In this document: piece after piece, positions 1 to 7,114 of the stretch
Layout of the letters: every line of letters starts with the position of its first letter
Numbering within the stretch: the first letter of the stretch is position 1
Source: an uncultured archaeon
GTDB lineage: Archaea; Halobacteriota; Methanosarcinia; Methanosarcinales; Methanoperedenaceae
Reading direction: 5' to 3'
Length of the DNA: 40,272 nt
NCBI GenBank assembly: GCA_902386205.1
Contig: CABMIH010000029.1
Location: 1 to 40,272 of the forward strand
Position numbers and translations under genes: made by a program
The notes under the pieces: model-generated
Seen by the model: only the letters and a program-made list of their open reading frames with translations
Told to the model about the DNA's origin: nothing
Database searches by the model: none

Positions 1-232
1 AGCTCAACGGCTGTTCCACCCCCAACTCACGAAGCGAGGCTGCGATGTAGTCTGGCGCTGTAAATGACTGGGGGCCGGCCGGGAATGTGAAACCGCTGCA
101 CTCAAAGACTGAAGCGGTGCCACCCAGGTGATGGTCCTGCTCAAGCACGATCACTTTGCGTCCGGCTCTTGCAAGATAGGCTGCGGCTGAGAGACCACCT
201 ATCCCCGCCCCGATAATGATAGCGTCCTTCAC
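1..232 (-). CDS. NAD(P)/FAD-dependent oxidoreductase, phytoene-dehydrogenase-like (C-terminus beyond window)
   Basis: Only the first 77 codons are present; the gene runs off the left edge. It starts with GTG at 232. The N-terminus carries a dinucleotide-binding Rossmann motif, IIGAGIGGLSAAAYLARAG, followed by VIVLEQDHHLGGTAS, the layout of the phytoene desaturase/CrtI-like and related FAD oxidoreductases. Its GTG overlaps the TGA of the upstream transporter gene (GTGA), so the two are probably translationally coupled. The substrate cannot be told from this fragment; carotenoid or isoprenoid desaturation or saturation is only one option in the family. Confidence 0.8.
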   Translation of the reverse strand, partial: MKDAIIIGAGIGGLSAAAYLARAGRKVIVLEQDHHLGGTASVFECSGFTFPAGPQSFTAPDYIAASLRELGVEQPLS

Positions 233-1599
233 CTTACCTTTCCCCTCGCAAGCGAAGCAAATATCCCCACAAAACACAGGGCAGCGAAGACAATGAACGC
301 CGTTCTTTCACTTCCCAGGAAAAGGGAATAGTTAAAAGGTGCGATCTGGACGTTACCAAGATATATTGTCAATATCAACGTGGCAATCCCGGTACTGAGC
401 ATCTGCCCCGTCAACCTCATAGTCCCGAGAGTCGCAGAGGCAACCCCGTAAAATTTCTTCTCAACTGAACTCATGACCGCATTCGTATTGGGAGAAGAGA
501 AAAGGGCAAACCCGAATCCGATAATGATAAAACTGGCCACAATATATCCAAGGGTCGTATCTTCGTTCAAAAAACTGAAAAGTAAAAGACCCAGCGTCGT
601 AAAAGCCATTCCTATCGAAGCCACAGTTCGCGGCTCGATCCTGTCTGAAATCCTGCCTGCAACAGGTGAAAATATAGTCATTACAATAGGCTGGGATACC
701 ATGACCAGTCCCGCTCTCTCAGGGCTTAATCCTTTAATATCCTGCAGGTACAGGCTCAGGAAAAATGCCACTGCAAACGTTGCGCAGTAATTGATCAAAG
801 CTGCCAGGGTGGAGAATGTGAAGACCGTGTTATTTTTAAAGAGGCTGATATTCAGGACAGGAGCTTTTACCTTCATTTCCCACCAGATAAAAACAGCAAG
901 TCCTGTAATGCTAAACAGGATTAACCATACGCCTTGCATCCGGGACAATGAGGAAGAACCATACATCAACGCCGCAAGCGAGAAGCCATATATCGCAGAA
1001 CCGATCACATCAAGCTTCTCCCCCTTTGCATCGGCCCACTCTCCATCCAGTTTCCAGAAAGTCAAAACGATTATTATCAACTCAAGAGGAACATAGGAAA
1101 GAAAAATGCTTCTCCATCCAAAATAATGTGTTAAGAAGCCGCCTATTACAGGCCCGAGCGAAAGTCCAAGGTAAACCCCGGCAACAGTTATCCCAAGCGC
1201 TTTACCCCTTTCCCCGGGAGGATACACAGATGTCAGGATCGCAACACTTGTGCCAAATATCATCGCCGCCCCGATACCCTGGAAAACCCGGAGAATGATA
1301 AGTTCCATCTCGCCGGATGAAAAAGCCAGAAGGATAGAGGCGATAATGTCAATTATTATTCCGTATTTGAAGATCTTTTTCCTGCCGTATATGTCGGCTA
1401 TCCTTCCGAACGGGACGAGGAACATCGCAGCCGCTAAAAGGTATGCCAGAGGGACCCAGCTTAACATGACCACATCCATCCCGAAGTCTTTCCCGATGGA
1501 TGGAAGCCCTATGAAGACCGAGGAACCCATAAAAGGTGCAAGAAAAGAACTCAACGTTGTAATAAGTAATACGACTTTCTTGTTTACAGGATTGTCCAT
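229..1599 (-). CDS. MFS transporter, DHA2 (EmrB/QacA-like) drug:proton antiporter type
   Basis: A 456-residue integral membrane protein with hydrophobic segments throughout. It has the MFS loop motif GRIADIYGRKKIF after the second segment and GPVIGGFLTHYFGWRSIF, the motif C typical of antiporters. Length and spacing fit the 14-segment DHA2 group, which exports drugs or other small amphiphiles. ATG at 1599 is preceded by GGAGAATGT as ribosome-binding site. It is the first gene of a two-gene operon with the FAD oxidoreductase, so it may export a product or substrate of that enzyme; this is inference, and the substrate is unknown. Confidence 0.85.
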   Translation of the reverse strand: MDNPVNKKVVLLITTLSSFLAPFMGSSVFIGLPSIGKDFGMDVVMLSWVPLAYLLAAAMFLVPFGRIADIYGRKKIFKYGIIIDIIASILLAFSSGEMELIILRVFQGIGAAMIFGTSVAILTSVYPPGERGKALGITVAGVYLGLSLGPVIGGFLTHYFGWRSIFLSYVPLELIIIVLTFWKLDGEWADAKGEKLDVIGSAIYGFSLAALMYGSSSLSRMQGVWLILFSITGLAVFIWWEMKVKAPVLNISLFKNNTVFTFSTLAALINYCATFAVAFFLSLYLQDIKGLSPERAGLVMVSQPIVMTIFSPVAGRISDRIEPRTVASIGMAFTTLGLLLFSFLNEDTTLGYIVASFIIIGFGFALFSSPNTNAVMSSVEKKFYGVASATLGTMRLTGQMLSTGIATLILTIYLGNVQIAPFNYSLFLGSERTAFIVFAALCFVGIFASLARGKVR

Positions 1600-1643
1600 A
1601 CATTCTCCATGTTCTGCCTTAACAAACTTTCATTGACCCATAT

Positions 1644-1690
1644 CTATTTAAGTTATTAACCTCATAACTAAAATCGGAGTGCTATTTAAG
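1644..1690. promoter_or_regulatory. Divergent TATA boxes between MFS and DUF2193 operons
   Basis: The 150 bp between the two operons contains CTTAAATAG on the minus strand (1652-1644), about 45 bp before the transporter ATG, and CTATTTAAG on the plus strand (1682-1690), about 60 bp before the DUF2193 ATG. Both match archaeal TATA boxes. No other operator was recognised. Confidence 0.5.
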
Positions 1691-1750
1691 ATATAATGTT
1701 CCTGCATATTTTGTAGATTGAGGACTATATACACTCAGGGGGAAAACTAT

Positions 1751-3247
1751 ATGGAAGTAATTGAAAAAATGATACGTGAAGCCATAGCGGCGCAAAAAGC
1801 CGATGTGGGAGTGGTGAAAGAAAAGAGGGGCACAGCATTCAGGTTGAGCGATGTGAAACCCTATGTTGACGTCGCAAATGAAATGGAACCCGCAGGAGAC
1901 CAGAGCAAAGCGGTATTTGATCTCCATAAGGATTCGATCAACGCACATTATGATATATTGAGCGACCTTACAGACACAGTAAGACCCGAGGATGACCCGT
2001 TCGTGGAGCACTACCAGACCGGACCCATCCTTGAAATTCTCTACGATGAAAAACCGGATTTCCGTAAGGCTATGGAAAAATTCATCGATGGGATCGAAAA
2101 AGCAGAGGCACTGATATCAAAGGAGGTCATAAGAAGATACGGAGGGTTCTACGGGCCGACCTGCGTGGTGGATTTTGCACTTGTTCCCGGCGGCACCACC
2201 AATCTTGTGAACAGGATACTTAAGGAATTGGATATTGATGATGACTACAAGCGCACGATCCTTGCCTCAAAATCCTGGGGCATGAATACATCATACGGCA
2301 TAGGGGATGTGTTCGCCCATGCGCTCGAGGACGGTAAGACAGCAAAAGAGGCTGTGGATGAAGAGATAAAAATGCTCAAGTTCATCTATGACCAGCCTAT
2401 AGAAGCCCAGACAAAACTCATGGAAGATCTGGGACATACTTCTTTTGATGTGAGGAGTTATCAGGAACAGTATAAGAAAAGGATGAAACCCACCATAATG
2501 GCTGCCATTGACGATGGGGTGCTTGATGCGAACATAGTGACCGTTCCTGCCTACTGTGTTGGCGACATAGCGCATCATATCTCACAGTCAACTTTCAACA
2601 TGTGCAAGGATGATGTGATAATGGCGGTCATTGAGGCCGAAACCGATGTTCTTGAAAGTACCATGAACAGGGCGATAAAGCGGGGTATAGACAACGAGTA
2701 CAGGGTTTTGAGCCTTGCAACGGCAGCCACGGCAGCCGGCGCGGAGTATATCCTTGAAAAGGACGGGTTCACGGCACCTATGATCGTGGATCTTCTTACA
2801 AAGAGGTTCCATAACTATGTACAGCTTTATCCCACAAGGGGCGCAGCGGCTGAATTGCACAACCATGACTTTATGGATATGATCTGGCGGGGATGGATGA
2901 TCCTGGAGAAGGCCCAGAGGTCAAGGAACGGCAAGAAAGAGCCGTTAAAGCCTAAATCAGGCGACCATACCATCGATCTTTCTCCCATTGATAATAACGA
3001 GGTTATCATGAACCCGCAAAGGTATGCCTATCCCGGATGTGCAATATCCGTCAGGTTCTCTTCGTTGATGAGGCTGGCCGATTATCCATGCCTGCTGACA
3101 AGCGAACCTGTGACCGCGACCCTGATGACAAATATTATTGCGCTGCATAAGGATAATCCGGGAGCGCCTGCCAGGGTGTGCAAGCATTGTGCCATAACTT
3201 CAATAGATGTCAGGCACCAGTACTGCCAGTGGGCCGAGGCTGTCTGA
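1751..3247 (+). CDS. DUF2193 family protein
   Basis: A 498-residue protein matching my memory of DUF2193, a family largely restricted to methanogens and relatives (landmarks TDTVRPEDDPFVEHYQTG and FYGPTCVVDFALVPGGTTN). The function is not established. The C-terminus has conserved-looking cysteines (YPGCAISVRF, then CKHCAITSIDVRHQYC) that could bind a metal or Fe-S cluster. ATG 1751 is preferred over an in-frame start at 1718: it follows AGGGGGAAA and gives the usual N-terminus EKMIREAIAAQKADV. No signal peptide or membrane segment is seen. It is first in an operon with a DUF2180 zinc protein and an aquaporin. Confidence 0.8.
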   Translation: MEVIEKMIREAIAAQKADVGVVKEKRGTAFRLSDVKPYVDVANEMEPAGDQSKAVFDLHKDSINAHYDILSDLTDTVRPEDDPFVEHYQTGPILEILYDEKPDFRKAMEKFIDGIEKAEALISKEVIRRYGGFYGPTCVVDFALVPGGTTNLVNRILKELDIDDDYKRTILASKSWGMNTSYGIGDVFAHALEDGKTAKEAVDEEIKMLKFIYDQPIEAQTKLMEDLGHTSFDVRSYQEQYKKRMKPTIMAAIDDGVLDANIVTVPAYCVGDIAHHISQSTFNMCKDDVIMAVIEAETDVLESTMNRAIKRGIDNEYRVLSLATAATAAGAEYILEKDGFTAPMIVDLLTKRFHNYVQLYPTRGAAAELHNHDFMDMIWRGWMILEKAQRSRNGKKEPLKPKSGDHTIDLSPIDNNEVIMNPQRYAYPGCAISVRFSSLMRLADYPCLLTSEPVTATLMTNIIALHKDNPGAPARVCKHCAITSIDVRHQYCQWAEAV

Positions 3248-3255
3248 GGTGGACC

Positions 3256-3459
3256 ATGCATTGTTATGTTTGTGCGCAGGAGGGTAAAGAGACCGTTGCG
3301 ATCGCCACATGTATCGTATGCGGTATGGCCATTTGCCAGGAACATCTGGTCAGGGCGGATATCGATATGTGGGAAGGGGGCTACCCCATCCCGCGCCAGA
3401 AGGCAAAGAAAAAGCTCCCCCGCATACTCTGCCAGGAATGCTACGCGGCATTGAAGTGA
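3256..3459 (+). CDS. DUF2180 family small zinc-binding protein
   Basis: A 67-residue protein with two cysteine knuckles, CYVCAQEGKETVAIATC / CGMAICQEH, and a closing CQEC, a B-box-like or treble-clef zinc-binding arrangement typical of archaeal DUF2180 proteins. The ribosome-binding site GAGGTGG overlaps the stop codon of the DUF2193 gene, and ATG 3256 is 8 nt after that stop, so the two are likely co-translated. The role is unknown. Placement between DUF2193 and the aquaporin suggests a partner or metallochaperone of the DUF2193 protein (inference). Confidence 0.8.
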   Translation: MHCYVCAQEGKETVAIATCIVCGMAICQEHLVRADIDMWEGGYPIPRQKAKKKLPRILCQECYAALK

Positions 3460-3466
3460 GGTTATC

Positions 3467-4228
3467 ATGGCAGAAATCGGGATCGTGAAGCGCTCACTGG
3501 CAGAGCTTGTGGGCACATTTGCACTTGTGTTCATCGGGACAGGGGCGGCAGTGATAACACTGCTTCTGGCAGAGGGGCAGGCCAACAAGGGCGGATTTAA
3601 TATCGGGATAGGTTACGGTGGACTGGGTGACTGGCTGGGGATAGGTCTTGCATTCGGATTTATAATAATGTGCATGATCTATGTTTTTGGCCATATTTCA
3701 GGGGCGCATATCAACCCTGCGGTCACACTCGCATTATGGGCCACAAAGCGGTTCCCGTCCAGCGACGTGATACCCTACATAGTGGCGCAGCTTATCGGCG
3801 CTGTTCTGGGGTCGCTGGCTCTTGTGGCCGTGCTTGGCACAAGAGCTGTCAGTACAGGCGGCCTGGGTGCTACAGCGCCGTTCATGGACGTGTCCTATAC
3901 CCAGGCTATTATCTGCGAGGCCATAGCGACCTTCTTCCTGATGCTGACCATAATGGGCGTGGCAGTGGATAAGCGCGCCCATGGCCAGTTCGCCGGATTT
4001 GCTATCGGAATGGTTGTCGCTGTGGATATCGTGGTCACAGGGAATATCACAGGCTCATCCCTCAACCCGGCGCGCACCTTTGGGCCCTATCTTGGAGATA
4101 CGCTGTTCGGCGGGCCAAACCTCTGGAACTTTTTCCCCATATACGTGATCGGCCCCATATTAGGCGCTTTGATCGCGGCGGCCGTCTATGACTATATTGC
4201 TGGCTTAAGAGAAGCGCAACAGGCTTAA
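3467..4228 (+). CDS. aqpM: MIP-family aquaporin, AqpM-like
   Basis: A 253-residue channel with six hydrophobic segments and both signature boxes, GAHINPAVTLAL near residue 83 and SSLNPARTFGPYL near residue 197, the second followed by the selectivity-filter arginine. The extended first extracellular loop rich in glycine (GGFNIGIGYGGLGDW) is like archaeal AqpM, which passes water, glycerol and possibly small gases or H2S. ATG 3467 follows GAGGTTATC and lies 7 nt after the DUF2180 gene, completing a three-gene operon. Family identity is firm; the transported solute and the gene symbol are inference. Confidence 0.9.
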   Translation: MAEIGIVKRSLAELVGTFALVFIGTGAAVITLLLAEGQANKGGFNIGIGYGGLGDWLGIGLAFGFIIMCMIYVFGHISGAHINPAVTLALWATKRFPSSDVIPYIVAQLIGAVLGSLALVAVLGTRAVSTGGLGATAPFMDVSYTQAIICEAIATFFLMLTIMGVAVDKRAHGQFAGFAIGMVVAVDIVVTGNITGSSLNPARTFGPYLGDTLFGGPNLWNFFPIYVIGPILGALIAAAVYDYIAGLREAQQA

Positions 4229-4350
4229 ATTCCGTCTCCTGATGTTGTGTCCCAGTCAGGAGAAAGTTCATTTTCCTCCTTTTTTCTTACTTTATACCCT
4301 TCAATCAATTCTTTTATAAGATTCGCTTTTTCTTCTGGTGTTCTGGACAT
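4225..4350 (-). CDS. Small hypothetical protein (41 aa)
   Basis: A short ORF from ATG 4350 to TAA 4225 with a charged, helical N-terminal half (MSRTPEEKANLIKELIEGYK) and an acidic, polar end (LSPDWDTTSG). It converges with and overlaps the aquaporin stop by 4 nt. It starts 8 nt after the end of another short frame (4359-4448), suggesting a two-cistron relic or small operon next to the IS200 insertion. No family recognised. Codon content looks genuine, but no strong ribosome-binding site sits directly before the ATG. Confidence 0.45.
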   Translation of the reverse strand: MSRTPEEKANLIKELIEGYKVRKKEENELSPDWDTTSGDGI

Positions 4351-4358
4351 ATCCCGGC

Positions 4359-4448
4359 CTATTTCTCCTTACTTTTCAGCAAGACCCAGTCAAGCGTAAT
4401 CTTCGCATTCTTGAACGTCAGTTTCACGACCTCGCCGCCGAATTGCAT
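4359..4448 (-). pseudogene. Possible remnant of a truncated gene beside IS200
   Basis: A minus-strand frame ends VKLTFKNAKITLDWVLLKS followed by KEK and a stop at 4359. Its first in-frame ATG is at 4448, but the coding-like frame continues upstream towards the transposase gene (GETIHIGDGNDCGDAM), so the true start is unclear. It may be the 3' end of a gene cut by the IS200-type element, or an independent tiny gene paired with the 41-aa ORF. No family recognised. Confidence 0.25.
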
Positions 4449-4549
4449 CGCATCCCCACAATCATTGCCATCCCCTATATGAATAGTTTCGCCCTGCTCT
4501 TGCCGTGAATATATAAATGCAGATGAAAGTGTGAAACCATGGTAGTAAT

Positions 4550-4984
4550 ATGAACAGGAAAGATATTCGTCATGACAGGCATACGGTATCGCTGCTGACG
4601 GATCATATGGTTTTCGCCCCGAAATACAGGGGAAAGATACTGACAGGAGATGTAGCAATGATCACGGAAGGTATCATCTGCAAGACCTGTAAAGAACTGG
4701 ATATAGAGATTATCGAGATCGCAGTAAATCCCGACCACGTCCACATATTCTTTAAATATCCTCCAAAGTATTCTTTGAGCTTCATTGCTAAGAGGTTGAA
4801 AGGAAGGACAAGCAGAATACTCAGGAAAGAATTCCCGCATCTTAAGGAGTGGTGCGGTGAGCATATGTGGGCGCCGAGTTGTTTCCACGGGTCCGTGGGG
4901 CAGGGATGGGAAGTAGTCGAAAAATATATCCAGACTCAAGATACACACCATGCAAAAAACGCTATCTACAGGCCTCGGCCTTAA
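4550..4984 (+). CDS. tnpA: IS200-type transposase TnpA (Y1 HUH)
   Basis: A 144-residue single-strand transposase of the IS200/IS605 family. The HUH metal-binding motif is DHVHIFF (His63, His65) and the likely nucleophile is Tyr126 in EKYIQTQ. WAPSCFHGSVG is the usual pre-tyrosine region. Full length for the family and apparently intact. No tnpB accompanies it, so this is an IS200-like rather than IS605-like copy. The stop codon TAA (4982-4984) lies inside a right-end hairpin (4973-4992), as is common in compact IS200 elements. Confidence 0.9.
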   Translation: MNRKDIRHDRHTVSLLTDHMVFAPKYRGKILTGDVAMITEGIICKTCKELDIEIIEIAVNPDHVHIFFKYPPKYSLSFIAKRLKGRTSRILRKEFPHLKEWCGEHMWAPSCFHGSVGQGWEVVEKYIQTQDTHHAKNAIYRPRP

Positions 4985-5030
4985 GTCCGGGGTTTGTGAC
5001 TTCGTCTCTGCGCTCGTCTTTCATGCATCC
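4973..5030 (+). repeat. IS200-type right-end hairpin, copy 1
   Basis: The stem CCTCGG/CCGGGG encloses CCTTAAGT, then comes GTGACT (4996-5001) and TTTCATGCATCC (5019-5030). A diverged relative lies at 6952-6998 in the same orientation: both have a (G/A)CTTNAGT loop core, a G-run, GTGACT and TTTCATGCATC. Confidence 0.5.
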
Positions 5031-5114
5031 ATGATTATGCTGAGTTCAGGCACGGAAAAGAGAATCGGAAAGAATAAATATTCTTTTACCATGTAATACG
5101 AAGGTGGCAGAATC

Positions 5115-5630
5115 GTGAAAAAAGATTTGTTTCCGTATCTTATTGCTTTGTTTGTTATTTCAGGGTGCGTTGACGAACCACAAATACAAACAGAAAGCGA
5201 TTTGAATCAAGTAGATAATGGATGGAATCAAGCAAAGTATGAAACTTATTCTCGACTATACAATGAACTTCAATACAATGGACGTTTGGTTGATGGTTTT
5301 ACAGGTGGATTACCAAACGGCAGAACTACGTTTGAATGGGCGTGGGGGAATGCATTTGTGTCTTATGAAAAAGGACTGGAATTGGAGGTAAAGGCAAAAA
5401 CAGAACTCGATGATTGCTCTGACCCCTCATCTCCGACTAACCCTTACGAAAGGATACGAGATCAGGCTACTAATAATCTGCCTGATCCGATTAGAACACC
5501 AACAAAATCGTACACAGCACAGAAACTGAACTGTCTTTCGCAATATCAGTCCAAAATGAGACAAGTACAATCATATTTTACCGAGTCACGTAATTATCGC
5601 CAGAAGATAGAAGAGATGAAGCCGAAATAA
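5115..5630 (+). CDS. Hypothetical lipoprotein
   Basis: A 171-residue protein with a lipoprotein signal peptide: KK, a hydrophobic stretch, and lipobox VISGC (Cys18). It is therefore predicted to be exported and anchored on the outer face of the membrane. The mature part is polar and rich in Asn, Gln and Tyr, with two further cysteines (DDCSDPSS and LNCLSQ) that could pair. It starts with GTG 5115 after AAGGTGG (5101-5107). No known family recognised. The surrounding DNA is visibly more AT-rich than the flanking operons, consistent with acquired DNA next to the IS. Confidence 0.7.
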   Translation: MKKDLFPYLIALFVISGCVDEPQIQTESDLNQVDNGWNQAKYETYSRLYNELQYNGRLVDGFTGGLPNGRTTFEWAWGNAFVSYEKGLELEVKAKTELDDCSDPSSPTNPYERIRDQATNNLPDPIRTPTKSYTAQKLNCLSQYQSKMRQVQSYFTESRNYRQKIEEMKPK

Positions 5631-5757
5631 ACTCGTTGACATAAACTTTATATTATGAGCCGTACTATTCGTTTATGCATAGTTTACACAAAACCATGCG
5701 GTACTAAAGAAAAGGAGATGTCTTGTATGTAATAATCATAGAATTGAATTAAATTGA

Positions 5758-5815
5758 TAGGTTCCGAGTAGGAACCTACTCAACTAATAGATTGCATCTA
5801 ACTTTTCTATTAGTT
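5758..5815. other. Tandem hairpins with a mutually exclusive alternative fold
   Basis: TAGGTTCC (5758-5765) pairs with GGAACCTA (5771-5778). The overlapping GAGTAGG (5766-5772) instead pairs with CCTACTC (5775-5781). A third perfect stem follows, AACTAATAGA (5782-5791)/TCTATTAGTT (5806-5815). The 5631-5911 gap has no convincing gene. The region could be a terminator for the lipoprotein gene, an RNA switch before the downstream small ORFs, or a mobile-element remnant. Confidence 0.4.
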
Positions 5816-5911
5816 TTGTAGGTTTAAATTCCTTTCGGTGAGCCTTGCGTGTCGGGCATTGAATAACATCATTCGAAGAAATCAAAAGGAATGACTAAAC
5901 GGAGAATTAAT

Positions 5912-5965
5912 ATGGAATATATAGAATCATTAAGAATAAGTGATGCACGCGGAAAGTGGAAGTAG
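5912..5965 (+). CDS. 17-codon ORF overlapping the zinc-ribbon gene (possible frameshifted N-terminus)
   Basis: ATG 5912 has a good ribosome-binding site (GGAG, 5901-5904) and encodes MEYIESLRISDARGKWK before TAG at 5963. The zinc-ribbon frame begins inside it at GTG 5956. Reading through with a -1 shift at GGAAAGTG would give ...SDARGK-VEVACPRC..., a natural-looking single protein. So this may be the true N-terminus separated by a frameshift (mutation, sequencing error or programmed), or a leader peptide coupled to the next gene. Confidence 0.35.
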   Translation: MEYIESLRISDARGKWK

Positions 5966-6186
5966 CTTGTCCACGATGCAAATGGGAATCAAAGATATTG
6001 TCTGAACAAATTAGACGGGGTGGAATAATAGTCTGCTCTATTTGTCACCATCAGTTTTATTTTTCGGATAAATGCCTCTCTCGGAGAGACCAAGAAAAAG
6101 CGAAACGACTTGTTTCACAATGGGTTACTCGAACACAATTTAACAGGATGAGAACTGAAAACCTGTGTTTAAAGATTGAGGTGTAG
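5956..6186 (+). CDS. Small zinc-ribbon protein
   Basis: A 76-residue protein with two CxxC knuckles, ACPRCKWES and IVCSICHHQFYF, resembling an MJ0042/zinc-ribbon module, then a basic C-terminal tail. The GTG start at 5956 lies within an upstream short ORF that has its own ribosome-binding site; see the 5912 entry for the possible frameshift. A nucleic-acid or metal-binding role is plausible but unproven. It sits in the AT-rich accessory stretch with other small genes of unknown function. Confidence 0.5.
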   Translation: MEVACPRCKWESKILSEQIRRGGIIVCSICHHQFYFSDKCLSRRDQEKAKRLVSQWVTRTQFNRMRTENLCLKIEV

Positions 6187-6247
6187 AAATGCTACACCTA
6201 TTTTTTCGTATGGACTTGGAATCTAAAATCAACAAAGGAGAATAATA

Positions 6248-6397
6248 ATGGATGATAATAATAACGAATCCCCTCAAAAACCAGAACCGATAAAGTCTTT
6301 GAAAGTTGAAGATTATACATTCAAAGACTTAGGGACCACTGTTGCAGCAGAATTTGAAATGAAGGAGCCAATTCCCCCAAAACATAAATTAGGATAA
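6248..6397 (+). CDS. Small hypothetical protein (49 aa)
   Basis: ATG 6248 follows a strong ribosome-binding site (AAAGGAGAATAATA). The product starts MDDNNNESPQKPEPIKSLKV and ends EPIPPKHKLG; it is acidic and polar, with no membrane segment. Its last 77 nt overlap, on the opposite strand, the end of the membrane-protein gene at 6321-6845. The ribosome-binding site is the main reason to accept it; no family recognised. Confidence 0.45.
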   Translation: MDDNNNESPQKPEPIKSLKVEDYTFKDLGTTVAAEFEMKEPIPPKHKLG

Positions 6398-6845
6398 TAA
6401 CAAATACAAATCCTAACGCTAAAGCCAACCATTTCATACTTTTTTTTAGATTTAAACTTCTATCTATTACTATATATAATAACTCTTGCTGCCTATTTGC
6501 AATTGTTACAGCCAAATCCCCTGTAGACTGAATATGGTTCGTCAAGTCTATCGCCTTAACTGTCCCGACCATATCTAAAACTCCATGCTTTCTTAATTTG
6601 ATGGTACAATATGCATACCATACACAGATGATTAATAACCCCATCTCTATGGACAATAAGACCGTAATAAAAACAGATTTTATAAATTCCATAATCAGAG
6701 CAGCATTAACTGTTATCAATATACCAGAGAAAGCCATAAGATTATTTGCCTTCTCTTCAATCTTATCATTTCTTTCTTGTACAAATTCTAAACTTCTCCA
6801 AGCAGAATCGAGCAATAGGTCTGCTATTTTTTCTGGATCTGTCAT
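6321..6845 (-). CDS. Helical membrane protein, SLATT/Pycsar-effector-like architecture
   Basis: A 174-residue protein with a soluble helical N-terminus, two adjacent membrane segments (roughly residues 36-56 and 58-82), a charged helical middle, and a third segment near residues 139-160. The run DKIEEKANNLMAFSGILITV before the first segment, and a Lys just ahead of the last one, recall the SLATT and PycTM membrane effectors of nucleotide-signalling defence systems. That likeness is by pattern only, and no cyclase or sensor gene is adjacent. ATG 6845 follows AAGGTGA. Confidence 0.55.
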   Translation of the reverse strand: MTDPEKIADLLLDSAWRSLEFVQERNDKIEEKANNLMAFSGILITVNAALIMEFIKSVFITVLLSIEMGLLIICVWYAYCTIKLRKHGVLDMVGTVKAIDLTNHIQSTGDLAVTIANRQQELLYIVIDRSLNLKKSMKWLALALGFVFVIILIYVLGELAPSFQILLQQWSLSL

Positions 6846-6951
6846 ACTAATTTCACCTTCTTAATATATATCCTAAATTACCTTATGGCTTTAAAAATTC
6901 TGCCCTCGTGCCCGTATTTTTCTTTATTTTTTCTCATGCATCCTCCTGATG

Positions 6952-6998
6952 CCCCCGACTTGAGTTGGGGGTCGGTGACTGAAAATTTTCATGCATCA
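6952..6998 (+). repeat. IS200-type right-end-like hairpin, copy 2 (solo)
   Basis: CCCCCGACT (6952-6960) pairs with GTTGGGGG (6964-6971) around a TGA loop, with G-T pairing. GTGACT (6975-6980) and TTTTCATGCATC follow. It matches the order of elements behind tnpA at 4973-5030, but no transposase adjoins it. It may be a solo IS end, a MITE or the far border of a larger insertion. Apart from this element, the 6846-7114 gap shows nothing gene-like. Confidence 0.4.
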
Positions 6999-7114
6999 TA
7001 AAATTCAGCAGTAGATACCATGATCAATTTTTATTTTGAACATTTATTCACAAACACGAATTGAAACGGTCACAATAATCTCTCCACCCACATTCATATT
7101 TCATACTTTCCCGT

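Larger units (their letters stand above)
4500..5030 (+). mobile_element. IS200-like element (borders approximate)
   Basis: The element contains tnpA and a putative right end. That end is an imperfect hairpin CCTCGG (4973-4978)/CCGGGG (4987-4992), followed by TTTGTGACT ending at 5001 and TTTCATGCATCC at 5019-5030. The left end was not identified by a clear hairpin, so the 5' border is a guess. IS200 elements make no target duplication and lack inverted repeats, so borders cannot be read from direct repeats. Confidence 0.5.

Noticed and set aside
1718-1750. Upstream start for the DUF2193 gene
   Set aside because: ATG 1751 has the ribosome-binding site and gives the family's usual N-terminus; the extension is not typical.
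1751-3247. Pyrrolysine-type (amber-containing) methylamine methyltransferase
   Set aside because: The frame has no internal TAG, and the motifs fit DUF2193, not MttB/MtbB/MtmB.
5816-5835. GGTTTAAATTCC, resembling a tRNA T-loop next to the hairpins
   Set aside because: The stem does not close and no cloverleaf could be formed with the upstream hairpins.
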